DNA from: Astrocystis sublimbata
Lineage: Eukaryota; Ascomycota; Sordariomycetes; Xylariales; Xylariaceae
Length of the DNA: 64,000 nt
Assembly: GCA_022453515.1 (NCBI GenBank)
Contig: JAJNNY010000017.1
Span: forward strand, 434,001 to 498,000
Direction: 5' to 3'
Each line of letters opens with the position of its first letter. Position 1 is the stretch's first letter. Made by a program: the position numbers and the translations under genes. Shown here piece after piece: positions 22,961-33,500 of this stretch. The notes under the pieces are model-generated. The model searched no databases and had not been told where the DNA came from. It was given only the letters and a program-made list of their open reading frames with translations.

Positions 22961-23269
22961 CTAACTTGCTCTGCGCGGTCGGTCGTTTTCCGCACCCAGG
23001 CTTTTCAGCCGAGCATCCGCCTCGGCCATTTCACGTTGGTACTCGCTGACGTGCGCGTGCAGTTTCTCGCTGTTCTCAGCGGTATCCCGCTCATGTTGTT
23101 GATTTAGGACGCTGAGATGGGTATTCGCCTCGCCCATAGCCCGCGCGTGCTCTCGACCAAGTGTCGCCAGAGGCACGTTCGCCTCGGTCATGGCTACACG
23201 ATGCTTTTCATTGGCCTCATCCTGCAGCGCGCCCAGATTTTCCATGACTTCGTAGAAAGAGGGATCCAT
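22961..23269 (-). CDS. Small coiled-coil protein, unknown
   Basis: Frame of 102 residues starting at the ATG at 23269 (MDPSFYEVMENLGALQDEAN). Almost the whole chain is charged and helical. Loosely repeated segments of about 18 residues (EANEKHRVAM, EANVPLATLGREHARAM, EANTHLSVLNQQHERD, EADARLKSLGAEN) keep EAN/EAD and a leucine in phase, as in a coiled coil. A longer version from a non-ATG start at 23371 is possible, but its first 34 residues look unstructured. I do not recognise the family. The internal periodicity argues that this is real coding sequence; expression is unknown. Confidence 0.4.
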   Translation of the reverse strand: MDPSFYEVMENLGALQDEANEKHRVAMTEANVPLATLGREHARAMGEANTHLSVLNQQHERDTAENSEKLHAHVSEYQREMAEADARLKSLGAENDRPRRAS

Positions 23270-26200
23270 TTGGAGTAAGGTCGGGATGCTTTGTGTCCGA
23301 TGCTTGTCGCAGGACTGAATAAGCGGTGTTGGTTTTTGGGTTTGAGGCGATGCTGAGCAGCTAGCGCTCAAGTCGTTAACTTTGGCATAGGTAGGTTGCG
23401 AGGGTGAGTTAGATAGGAAGTTGATTCGAGCTGCAATAGCTGCCTACATGGTTGATGCAAGAGAAATGAGAATCATCTGACCTTTGCATGCTATAGCATC
23501 CGGGGTCAGATTATAGGCACGAAGGGTCCCAGCGACAGATTCGGAAATGGTACGATGACGTCATATTTCGAGGTTAAGGTTTGGCCATCCACTAGACGTG
23601 AACTTTGTCTACTTGAAGCAAACCTCAAAGTGCGGGCAAGCTTGTAAAAGTGTTCACAGACGATGAATATGAAAACTTGGGTTGTCTCCTCTATCAAAGT
23701 AGTCACGGAAACAGTGTTACCATGAGTTGCGAGGTTGGTCAATGAAAAGAATGGCGCATGTTTCCAACTTGACATGCTCGTTTTTGCTCAGAATAAGTCG
23801 CAGTTATATAGCGTTATGGTCAATTAGGTACTTGTGTAGAAAGGAGAAGGTTCTCAAATCGCATTGTAATTGTTTAAGAGCGTCTATAAGGTTATATTTC
23901 AGTCTACATACAGTACATCTACAGCACTGTTACTTGACTTGGCTCGAACGTGTGGGTGCATGGGCTACGGGAATTACTTAGTTCCGTGATCACGGTAAAC
24001 CAAGGGCCAAGGTTGACTCATTGGCGCAAGGATTGATAGTATCGTGGACCTGCTCATGGTACTGATAGAGAACTATACCTACCTAGTACCTACTGCATGC
24101 TAATTCGAGCCGGTTCTATTCATACACACGCACGTGTTTAGACCCAGCACGATACCGTGACAGGCTTACCCAAATTAAAGCTTGTTTGTACCAGCCAATA
24201 GTGCGAGTAGATCTTAATAAGGTTCTCACTTGTAATAATTTGCGATACGATACAAGAGAATATACGGGGATTTCGTCGCATCGTTATCCATCCACAGTTG
24301 TAGGATTCAAATCAGTAATACACACCTCTCTGCCTGTATTGTGGTAGTACTTGATGGTCCAGTGAGGCAGTATCCTACTAAGCTAGATGCATGAGGGAAA
24401 TCGTGGGTGATGCAAATAAGTAAGCACCGCCGAGCATGCCAGGCAGCGTTGTTGGTCCCGGTTGATTCATATGTAGAGGGATTGGATACCTGCATTCCGT
24501 CGCGGCGCATTAGTAAGCTTGCCGAGCACCGAGCGATACCAACACTGGACAGACGTTTTCGTCGCTGTTTTCATATGCATCATGATAGGCGTATGGCTGG
24601 GTCACTTACACCTGGGCAGTTGAACCTACTACCAAAACACCTGCCGCGACGGGATATCTCTTAAGGCATCTCCCACCTGCGCTTTCATTGATTGTACCTA
24701 CCTATCCCTAAGTACATGTGTAGGTATTTGGGATGGCTTCCTGGAATTTAACGAGGCCAGTCGTGGTAACTCGCGGGGCCTCTCTTATGAGTACATATTT
24801 CGGGAGTACGGCACCATCCGAACCACCACAGGTCGTGCCCGTGTAAGTACACGTAGGTACGCCTCCTACCTACATGAGGTATGCTCTTGCTTTCATTCGC
24901 TGGGCTTACGTACCTTAGGTAGTTGATTAGGTACCTACCTACGTACCTATTTGTAGGTATGTGCAGTTACGAGTGAGATCTGCTACCTAAATCCGTGCTT
25001 GTTGAACAATATCAATTCGTCGCCCTCGACTCGACCCCGTCTGCACTCTTCCACTGCTGACCTGACCTTCTTCCTCTCCAACATCTTTTGCATCGATCGC
25101 TACCTACATTACCTACCTACCTACAGTAAGGCCACCTAGTACTACCCAAGGTAACCTAGCATCTCTCCAGTGCTGCACTTGGATGCCTTCTCGGCTTCTG
25201 CTCGGATTACGGCACTAATCTAATCATTCTGCAGCGCTCGGGACTTGCGGCAATTCCAATTGTTCTGGTGTTCTGGCGTCTCGTCAATTGCAGTTCCCTG
25301 TCTAGCGCTTCTAGCTCACCGCCAAGCCGAGACCCTTCAACAGATCCAGCGCCATCCGAGCCGTCTGTGGTGCCTGGCGAGCTGGACAGCCTGGAGCCCA
25401 ACAAATTCGATCGCCAAACGACCCGAACACTGGGGCAAGCCCCAGCACTACCTACCTACTCTTCTCTCTTTCGCTCCCTACCGAGCACTACTAATCAATT
25501 TGGGGAGCCTTGGCATTGAACCCATCATTCCAAACCCTCGGGCCGTTCATCTCGACTACCAAGTCCCCAGGCGGATCCTACTAGGTACCTAGCCTCTAGG
25601 TCAAGCCCGGGCGGCGTGGGCGGCACTGGACCACTGTATCCATACCCCCAGTGAGCTCCACGTGTGCTGTAGGTCCCGTTGAGCCTATCCAGGCGAGCAG
25701 GCGAGCAGGTGAGCATGCATTCACATTACCCTATTTTGAAACTCGTTGTCATCTTGAGGGGTCAAATGCGCAGCTGGCGCAAGTTTTCGTTACGCGCCGT
25801 CTAAGCCGTCGTGCCCCCCCCCATGCCTGCTTGCCGTTTCCCGAATGGGACCATTCCTGTCAAATCATATGCCCTCCTCATTCTTCATCTGTTGCACATA
25901 GTCACTGGACTCGCCGTTGATGATGGGCGCGTCCAGTGAACTCGGCCAGGCCTTGCCGAGATTGTCACTGCACAGTGCCGTGTCCCATTTGCCTTCTTCA
26001 ACACTTCCAACCCTTGTTCTATTTCTTGCAGCAGTTCCTTTTGCTTCTTCCTTTTATATATTGTCAACACAAACCACCCGCAGCCGACCTATGATGCAGT
26101 AAAAGAACCTCAAGGAAGACATTGCCAGACTCCTTAAGCAGCTTGTATCTACTCCCAGGCCGCCTCGCCTTACGCAAGAAAGCCCAGGGTGCTACGCCAC

Positions 26201-26313
26201 CAACCTGAGCAATCTAAAACGATAGATATCAAGCATTAGTCTAACCACCAGACCTCACTGATCTACACTCTTTTTTATTTTGCACCCCAGGTCTTCTCGT
26301 ACACCAATTTAAA
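23270..26313. other. Long gene-poor region (3.0 kb)
   Basis: No gene is supported. The stretch 24690-25150 is the densest patch of TACCTACC/TAGGTAGG motifs in this part of the window. A 115-codon frame at 25245-25592 and its overlaps look accidental. The final 300 bases (C/T-rich, 25980-26310) probably belong to the leader and promoter of the next gene, which may include a leader intron. Confidence 0.5.
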
Positions 26314-26901
26314 ATGGGATTCTTTTCTTTTGGCAAGTCTAAGAATAACCCAACTAGTGATCTGCCAGAAACCTACACCTTCTCGTCGGAAAGCTTGACC
26401 GCCACTACCATGTCGACAGCTTCGTATAGCAGCAGTGGCAGTCGTCCGACAAGTCGCCACTACAATACCGGGTTTCCGGACTCGTTTGCCGCCTGCACGA
26501 CGTCCATGCGACACCCCGACGCCATTATCGATCCGAGCTTCGCTATTTCTGCCGAGCACATCGATCCTGAAAAGACACTTCAGCGCTCCCGAAAGTCACT
26601 GCTCCGGAAACACAGGCGAACCATCAGTCATGGAAAGATCACCGAGGACACCTTTGCTCGGGAATTTGCGGAAACCCTCGCACTAGGAGATGACGATGTA
26701 AACGGCGTGGTGGGCAATCAAGCCCAGGATGCCAGTGTGGCCATGTCACCGAAGCGGCCTGCAGAGACCGCAAGTCAGGCCAAGGATCACGAGACCACGC
26801 TGGGCTCATCCGCAGACTTCCGGGATATAGACAACGAGCAACACGACAATGATGAACGGCGGAGGAACCACATATTTCGGAAATTAATGAACAATAACTG
26901 A
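26314..26901 (+). CDS. Hypothetical 195-residue serine-rich protein
   Basis: Single exon starting MGFFSFGKSKNNP. The N-terminal half is Ser/Thr-rich and looks disordered (TATTMSTASYSSSGSRPTSR). A basic helix follows (SRKSLLRKHRRTISHGKI), then an acidic/hydrophobic helix (DTFAREFAETLALGDDD), and the chain ends in a charged tail (NDERRRNHIFRKLMNNN). No known domain is seen. Coding status is supported by frame length, composition unlike the surroundings and the regular helix-like blocks. A run of 16 A residues lies only 18 bases past the stop. The start has TTTAAAATG context. No function is assigned. Confidence 0.6.
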   Translation: MGFFSFGKSKNNPTSDLPETYTFSSESLTATTMSTASYSSSGSRPTSRHYNTGFPDSFAACTTSMRHPDAIIDPSFAISAEHIDPEKTLQRSRKSLLRKHRRTISHGKITEDTFAREFAETLALGDDDVNGVVGNQAQDASVAMSPKRPAETASQAKDHETTLGSSADFRDIDNEQHDNDERRRNHIFRKLMNNN

Positions 26902-27491
26902 AACGGAAACTGGAAAATGAAAAAAAAAAAAAAAAGTGTCGGCTCCGGAATCAATATACAAAATTGCCCCGATCACGATTACGAAACATGACCGAGTTAC
27001 TTATTCGTTTGTACATGGAGTTTTTTTTTGGGAACAATTTGGGTTTGGAGATACTCGGGTTTATGAAGCGATGGCGTTTTTCGATGGCAAGCCTGAAGAT
27101 TGCTTCTGTGAGTGCACACGATGAAGCAGGATACCGGCAATGATCTGGGCATGGGATGGGTATCACTTATCTGTATGTTTGGTACGGGGGGTGAGCGGAA
27201 CATGAGCCCATCACAAAATTCACCTAGCCTAGCACGGCTTAATACTTATTTTACATTTCTAGTCTGCCTCGCTGGCAACAGTATCAGACATGAATTTCTA
27301 TAATTGATTGTGACCACTTCTAGTCCATTGTAGCCATAGTGGCTACGTACATTTGTATGGGAAATCATTCGTGTTAGATCATATGTTGTGCTTATTTTAA
27401 TAGTAAACCACCATGATACACACTTATCCCCAGGCGTTTCAACCCGCTGACGGGCTGAATTCGAAACCCCTGCTGAGATAATTCATTCGCT
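26902..27491. other. Convergent 3' flanks with poly-A tract
   Basis: This separates the 195-residue gene from the convergent DUF952 gene. It starts with a 16-base A homopolymer at 26920-26935 and is otherwise AT-rich with no supported gene. Confidence 0.55.
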
Positions 27492-27968
27492 TCAAACTAG
27501 GAACAGGCTTTTCCCCAGTACGCTCTCCCAGTTCTCTCCTTCAGCCCGAGAAAAGGCGCCGATGTCCTGTACATCTTCGGCCCCGAAGTTGCCGTACAGG
27601 TGCGGACAGCCTAGGACATCCCAGTTCGTAATGTCATGGAACTCTGGCTTGAAGCGCAGCTTGAGAATCCAAATGGATGTGGAGTCTTTGAAGAAGAGAC
27701 CGGCTGTTATGGGGATCTGAGAAGTGTTATGAGACGTGAACTCGTCACAGATAGCGAGGGGAGGCTGGCCAGCTCTGGCAGTGTAGGTCGGTAGGCGTGA
27801 CGGTGAGTAGATAATCATAAACCAACTCACTTGGGTCGCAATGCTTAAGTGCACGAATCCGTCCTTCTGATCAAGTTCCGAGAGCGGGTACTGTGCAGGA
27901 ATCGGCGACGGAGGAGCCGTCGGGACGATCTTGTAGACAAATCTCGGGAGGGGAGATGGAGGGGCCAT
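27492..27968 (-). CDS. DUF952 family protein
   Basis: Two exons (27968-27831, 27716-27492) give 120 residues. The intron (27717-27830, 114 nt) is bounded by GTGAGT and TTCTCAG and is phase 0. Spliced, the protein reads FVYKIVPTAPPSPIPAQYPLSELDQKDGFVHLSIATQ-IPITAGLFFKDSTSIWILKLRF...GCPHLYGNF, which follows the DUF952 pattern (YKI start, DGFIHLS, C-terminal PHLYG). DUF952 proteins are small, found in bacteria and fungi, and have no firmly assigned function. The intron is an exact multiple of three and contains no stop, so unspliced mRNA would give a 158-residue form; the spliced form fits the family better. Confidence 0.8.
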   Translation of the reverse strand: MAPPSPLPRFVYKIVPTAPPSPIPAQYPLSELDQKDGFVHLSIATQVSWFMIIYSPSRLPTYTARAGQPPLAICDEFTSHNTSQIPITAGLFFKDSTSIWILKLRFKPEFHDITNWDVLGCPHLYGNFGAEDVQDIGAFSRAEGENWESVLGKSLFLV

Positions 27969-30075
27969 TGTAGTAGATGCCTTGGTGTTTGGATAGAATT
28001 GTTGAGCACTGAGCTAGAGAGGAGGATACTCGATTTATCGTGACTTTGCATTGAATCATTAAGCCAGCGGATTCGTAGTATTGCTTGTACAGCTTGCTAA
28101 GATTACCTACCTACCTACTTAGGGTAAGAAGGCTCTACTAGTTCTGCCTGTGAGGCTTTTTGAGGGGCCGACGAAGCTGACTAAATTCCGGATGCATATG
28201 TCAGTCACAGTCAGTCAATCGCAACAGCCTTGCTCTCAATATCCTGTCCCAGGATGCAAACTCATCTGCAGCGGAGATCTCGAGTATATTGTTGTCTGGT
28301 AATTGAACTCCACTTCCCCAGAGACCGGCATTCATCGAGCATTCACCATACCTTTATCTTTATCCATCCGTATGTGGAGGTCCGAGGTCCGGCTTGGCAA
28401 TCTTGAACCGATAAGGCTTCGCCGGATTCACGTGCGCTAATAGTGTGTGTGCCATTGACCGTTCTCACAGAAGCGGAGCCTCAAAGCCTAGGTAGACGCA
28501 AAGGTACCTAGTCTTTGGACATTACCAATCCGCAAGCTTACCTGGTGTTCACAGCTCGGCGATAGTAGGGAAAGTGTTGACGGGCAAAAATATCTCAGAT
28601 CTCATTTGATTGCCTCCATCCGAGCCATCGACTTTGATGAGTTAGGTCTCGGGTACGTAGTTAGTTATTCACCATTATCTATTTTTTTGCTATGGTTATT
28701 GGCAGGGCTTGTTGCGATCTGCGAAATGCGAAATGCGTTTCGTACAGTCGAAACAAACGAGGTACCTAGGTAGGTATTCTAGGATTGCCATGTGGTGGCA
28801 GCACTTTTTTGGCTTCAGTTGTCGAGCCCCTGCGCGGGCAGACGCGGGCAGACACGGGGAGGCAGCCTGGCCCGCCTGGCAGCCTAGAGAGCGGCAAAGC
28901 CTCAGCAATATGCTGACGTATCCGTGTGGCGCAGCCTTCGACCGAAGCGCATCGCCACTCCCTCGGGATTCGGTAGGTAGGGACCTAGGTAGGTAAATCT
29001 CCCTTGCAGCTGGATAAGATCTGTTCCATCCCGCATCATGGGTACGCGTGCACTCGCTCGCACAGCCACAATTTGATAGAGCAAGCTGTGACATAATGTG
29101 GCTGACGCAGTATAGGTCAGGTCGATTGTCTTCGGACTGTGGCTCTTCGACCGGGCGCTAATGCAAGCTTAAAATGAAGTGGCTTGACCACGACACATGA
29201 TGTCATTTCAATACGAACGCAGTGTCTCATTCTTGCCGATTGCCGGCAATAGCTAGCAAGAACATGGGAAAAACTACCTTTCGGTAGGTACTGTCAACCT
29301 TTGCAATGTAGCACCTGTCGCACCTCCTACGCTCAATGGCCGTCCAGGCTTGAAGGTAGGTGTAGTGACTGTCTGCAGTGTAGGTAGGTAGGAGGTAGTT
29401 GAGCAAATCAGCCAGTCCATGCCCGATGGCCATGACATGCGCATGTCGTTTCGAGATATCAGTTACCTGCAACAAGCGTGTAGTAAGTAGTTAGCACAGT
29501 ATATGGCGAAACACTCATGATGTCGAGGGCATTAAAGCGACACCAGCCTGGAGATTACAGTGAGAAATACTTTGTCTTGGGTAGGTAGTACCTGGGGGCC
29601 TGGCCACAGGCGTACCTCGCGAAGAAGCCGTCTCAGCCGTTGATTCGGCAGGGTAGGCGCAGGTGCTGCACATGATAGGCTGATGACGCAGTAGCAATGT
29701 GACGGGGCAGAAAAGAATAGCGCCAGATTGCCATCGTCATCGTTGTTCGACCCAAGGAACACACACAAGCGGCAGCCCAGCACGCCCAGCTCCGGCAGCC
29801 ATTGGAACCAAGGAAATTTCCAAGGCACGCAGAAACCCAATCCCCTGCTGGCCCAAAGCAGCTTAACACGCCGACACCAGCAGACAAACCAGACAAACCT
29901 CGGACCGTTATATAAACATCCCACTATCCTACAATCCCACCACAGCTCTCTCCATTCCTTGTTTACCATATCGACCTCCAGCCCATAACAGTACAACACA
30001 CTCTGTGCATCAAATCACAACCAGCTACGAACCAGAACTACCCTTTCGTCTACCACCAAGCAAATCACCACCACC
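27969..30075. other. Long intergenic region ending in the Pmp3 promoter
   Basis: No gene is supported over 2.1 kb. TACCTAGG/TAGGTAGG motifs occur at 28105-28120, 28755-28775, 28975-28995 and 29280-29400. The last 200 bases form the Pmp3 promoter and leader: a TATA box at 29908 and a C/A-rich leader with little secondary-structure potential. Confidence 0.5.
29908..29916 (+). promoter_or_regulatory. TATA box of pmp3
   Basis: TTATATAAA lies 160 bases upstream of the Pmp3 ATG and is followed by a long CA-rich leader. TATA-containing promoters are usual for stress-inducible fungal genes of this kind. Confidence 0.55.
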
Positions 30076-30520
30076 ATGCCTTTCACCGCCAGGTAAGTCT
30101 GCGCAAAGCACCTCGATCTCAACCATCGACGCGCTGCCCTTCTTCCCCTTCTTCCCCCCCCATCACTAACACTCGCTCGCCCGCAGCGACATCTGCAAGA
30201 TCATTCTTGCTGTCATCCTCCCGCCTCTAGGTGTCTTCCTCGAGCGTGGCTGCGGTGCCGACTTCCTAATCAACATCCTCTTGACGGTTCTTGGGTACAT
30301 CCCTGGTATCATTCATGCGCTGTATGTATTGCCCTCCTGCCCTCCTCGCCGACATAACCGATGGATGTGATCCGATGCGGGTCTCGCGAGCATCGCAAAC
30401 CCATCATCGCCCCACAGGGTGCTTCCTGCCCAACCAACCCCCCCGGGGCCAGCCAAGCAATTTGCCCACGAGTCCCTGGCTAATACTGCTCCCTCCAGGT
30501 ACATTATTCTGAAGTATTAA
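30076..30520 (+). CDS. pmp3: Plasma membrane proteolipid 3 (UPF0057/Pmp3)
   Basis: Three exons (30076-30092, 30187-30321, 30499-30520) encode 57 residues: MPFTASDICKIILAVILPPL, then GVFLERGCGADFLINILLTV and LGYIPGIIHALYIILKY. This matches the Pmp3/RCI2 family end to end: two hydrophobic helices, the central CGADF(L)IN turn and the tyrosine-ended tail. The protein sits in the plasma membrane and in yeast affects membrane potential and cation tolerance. Introns are 94 and 177 nt; the first exon is only 17 nt and the last 22 nt, so the gene is invisible to simple frame scans. A TATA promoter and long C/A-rich leader precede it, suggesting high or inducible expression. The identification is secure. 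Confidence 0.95.
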
Positions 30521-31364
30521 TCACGACGTGGGAAAGAACGGAGAGCAGTGAAGATGGAGCCGGCGTTTTTTATTCCTCCCTCAAGCTGTGATTAAATTTA
30601 TCTATTCGAATTGCGCTATACCCACACAATGCATTTCGTTAGACAACCAACACCACCATTTTACGATCATCACTCGTGCTCTCGGTCGGCAAACGCCATG
30701 GGAACATTGGCTCTAGCCTAGCGCTTGGCGAAACAGCGTTCACGCGGTAGACGGAACTCAACCCTCACATTACGCTCGGCATGCAGTGCAGCGAGGCTTG
30801 TGGCCCACAAGGGCATCGTCATCAGCCCCTGCGCCGTCTCCGTCGTTGCTGGCTTTGTTGTTCTCTTTCTGCCTAGACTAGCTTGGCAGCTGGGTTACTG
30901 AGAGTGCATGGTTAAAATGGCATCACCATAGGAATATTTTCCCCTTGTATGTTCGGGTTGGGTTTAGCATAATAGTGTTTCGTTCAGGCGTCTTGCGCTT
31001 GGCGTTCACACCCTAAACTTAATGATCAATGAACTTCGATACCCAATATCTACCTACCTACCATCTGGCCTTGCAATTATGTGACTATGTGACTGTTATG
31101 CGGCAACCTTATGCGGACAAGATATTCATTGAAGGGATGGAATTACATAACCCACCTAGGCGGTATGTGGTCCAATTGAACAGCATATGAACTGTTAGCG
31201 AGACTCAATCTTCATGTACAACGCTGAACTGGATGGTGAACCATTGCGTGGAGTGGAGGGTAAAGATTTACAACAGTTGGGTCTATGATGATCTAGCTAG
31301 TTTGGAGATACACTGGGGAGGATAGCACAGAGGAACGGTCAAAGGCATGTTGAGAATGTTTTCA
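30521..31364. other. Convergent intergenic region, Pmp3 / Ylf2
   Basis: This holds the 3' flanks of two convergent genes. There is no supported frame, and a short TACCTACCTACC motif lies at about 31050-31062. Confidence 0.5.
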
Positions 31365-32857
31365 TTATGCTCGTCCGACCCTAAATGATAATACCTGGAG
31401 AATGAAAGAATGAGTAAGATGGCACTGGCACCGATAATTAAATTGCGTTTGTTTCCACTCACATCGTTTTTACCCGGAGAGACAGTAGCATCTTCAGATA
31501 CACGTACTGCCCCCGCGCCTTCTACATACGCTATTGTCACGTCGCCCATGACCTTTCTAGCTACCTCGCCCACGGTGCTGTTCTTCTTGACCAGGACGCA
31601 GTCGCGAAAAGCAACCTTGGAATCCGAGCCCGAGCTGAAGCTCGTTGTGTTCCGTACGGGGAACACAGGCACCAGGCCGAGTATCTCGGCGGCTTTAGAC
31701 AGAACCTGGACAACACCAGTCGAGCCGTATCTGAACAGGATCATGTCTCTGAACTCCTCGATCGTGGCCTTGTTCTTCTCATCGAGCTCCTTCAGCCCGC
31801 CGCCATCCGGGTCGCCGTCCGCGATCAGGTCTTCCCGGGTGTCGACGAACTCGGTCCCCTCGGTGTACCTTATGTAGCCCTGTTTGGCCATCTTGCGCAG
31901 GAAGAGCTCCGCCTTGGCGGAGCAGGGCACGACGAGGTTGGGGTCTTGCTGCTTGGTGATCTTGATGAGGTTTGTGTAGGCGTCGGCGTCGTCGATCTTG
32001 TTGAGGGCGATGACGGTGGGGAACTTCTCGTCGGTGAAGGCGGCAACGACGCGGTCGACAGTGTCCTCGGACCAGGCCTCGAGCGGCTCCTTGAGGGCCA
32101 GCTTGTCGAGGGTGCGGGCGACGACGGTGGAGGTGGAGCCGTAGCCGGAGAACTGGGCCTGCAGGGTGTCGACGGCGGTGGCCTTGACGGCGACGTGGCG
32201 GCGCTTGATGCTGCCCCAGCGCTCCCACAGGTTGCCCTTGATCCAGGCAACAATCTCGCCACGCAGCCAGGCGATGTCCTGCGACGGGTCGTAGCCGCGG
32301 GTGTTTTCGCCCTCGGCGTTGGTGCGACCGCTCGCGTCGACGACATGCACGAGGGCATCAGCATGGCGAAGATCGTCGAGGAACTTGTTACCCAGGCCCT
32401 TGCCTTGATGCGCGCCGGGGACGAGCCCGGCGACGTCGAGCAGCTCGATGGGGACGGAGCGGCGCCCTTCAACGCACGACCCGTAGTTGGGCCGACACCT
32501 GTCCTGCGCATCGAAGCGCGCGCAGGCGCATTCTATCTGGAGGTAGCCGATGGCGCGCTGGGGATCGATCGTGGTGAATCTTTTTGGTGTTCATAGCGGC
32601 CAGGTTAGACGACAGGACACGACATGAACACAGAGAAGTGCAGGGACGGGTGCAGTCGGAAGAGGGTATGGGCGGCGTACGGGTAGTTTCCTGTTGCGCG
32701 GGCATCAGATCAGCGTCGTTGTTCTGCTCGGCGCGGCTGGCTGGCGGGAGGTCGCAAACCCACCAACTTTGGACGTGGCATCGGTCAGGCTGTTCAGGGT
32801 CGTGCTCTTGCCCGCCGACGGCTTGCCGACGAGGCCGATGAGGGGATCGCGAGGCAT
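31365..32857 (-). CDS. ylf2: YchF/Obg-family GTP-binding protein Ylf2
   Basis: Four exons: 32857-32764, a 10-nt microexon 32690-32681, 32579-31463 and 31394-31365; 416 residues. The G1 P-loop is GKPSAGKST (residues 11-19), the G3 region is [20 protein letters not shown], and the G4-like motif is ALNKID. The C-terminus is a TGS domain (VFPVRNTT...[24 protein letters not shown]) ending [21 protein letters not shown]. This is the YchF group of Obg-like P-loop NTPases, close in length and layout to S. pombe Ylf2; such proteins bind ATP/GTP and ribosomes, with unclear cellular role. The microexon supplies the residues G-N-Y-P and is needed to rebuild [20 protein letters not shown], the family consensus. 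The final exon is only 30 nt. Introns are 73, 101 and 68 nt. Confidence 0.92.
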
Positions 32858-33500
32858 GGGGTGCGGGTGCGGGTGCGGGTACAGATACAAGAGGCCGAGG
32901 GGGGAGGGGAGAAGTGGAAGAGGAGAGGTGAGAGGTTGTCGCGGGATTGATTGATGGCGGGGCACCTTGCAATCGCGGAAGCTGGAGGAGGTGCCTGTAG
33001 AGGTACCTAGCTAGCTGGAGGTACCTAAAGGGCACCTGCTTGCTGGAGCTTCGGCGCGGGGTAGAGATCTCTAAGACGTGGTTTTGCGGCTCCTAGCGCA
33101 TCTGCCGCGCAACCTTGAGCCGCTTTCCAGGCACCAGGTCGATTGGGGCCAGCAGCTTGCAGGTAGGTGGTACCTACCCAATAGGTAGTACCCTACCTCT
33201 AGGGAATCTGAAAATAGCCTTGCGGTAAATCATCGCATCCCTGGATATCATCGTCCTCCCATCCTACCCAACTCGCCAAGGTAGATATTGCGAAACCTAT
33301 TGCGAAACCTGGAAAAGACTCCGTGTGAAGTAAATCGTGGGTTTGGACTCGCTGTGTTACGTGTATACTGAAATTTAATGGGCTTTTCGATACCTACTCA
33401 ATTGGAAATCACTTACACAAATTCCATCATTCCACCATTCCACAATCCGGGTGGTGGCTAGATACCTCACACCCCTCGAATTAACGAAATCCCGGCCAAC
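32858..33500. promoter_or_regulatory. Divergent promoter region, ylf2 / SET-domain gene
   Basis: These 643 bases separate two divergently transcribed genes and must contain both promoters. They hold TACCTAGG-type motifs at 33003-33030 and 33165-33200 and a GTGCGGGTGCGGGTGCGGG triplication next to the ylf2 ATG. No defined core element was recognised. Confidence 0.5.

Noticed and set aside
31779..32511. Long Arg- and Ser/Pro-rich minus-strand frames and a 216-codon plus frame
   Set aside because: Off-frame and antisense readings of the Ylf2 GTPase exon 3.
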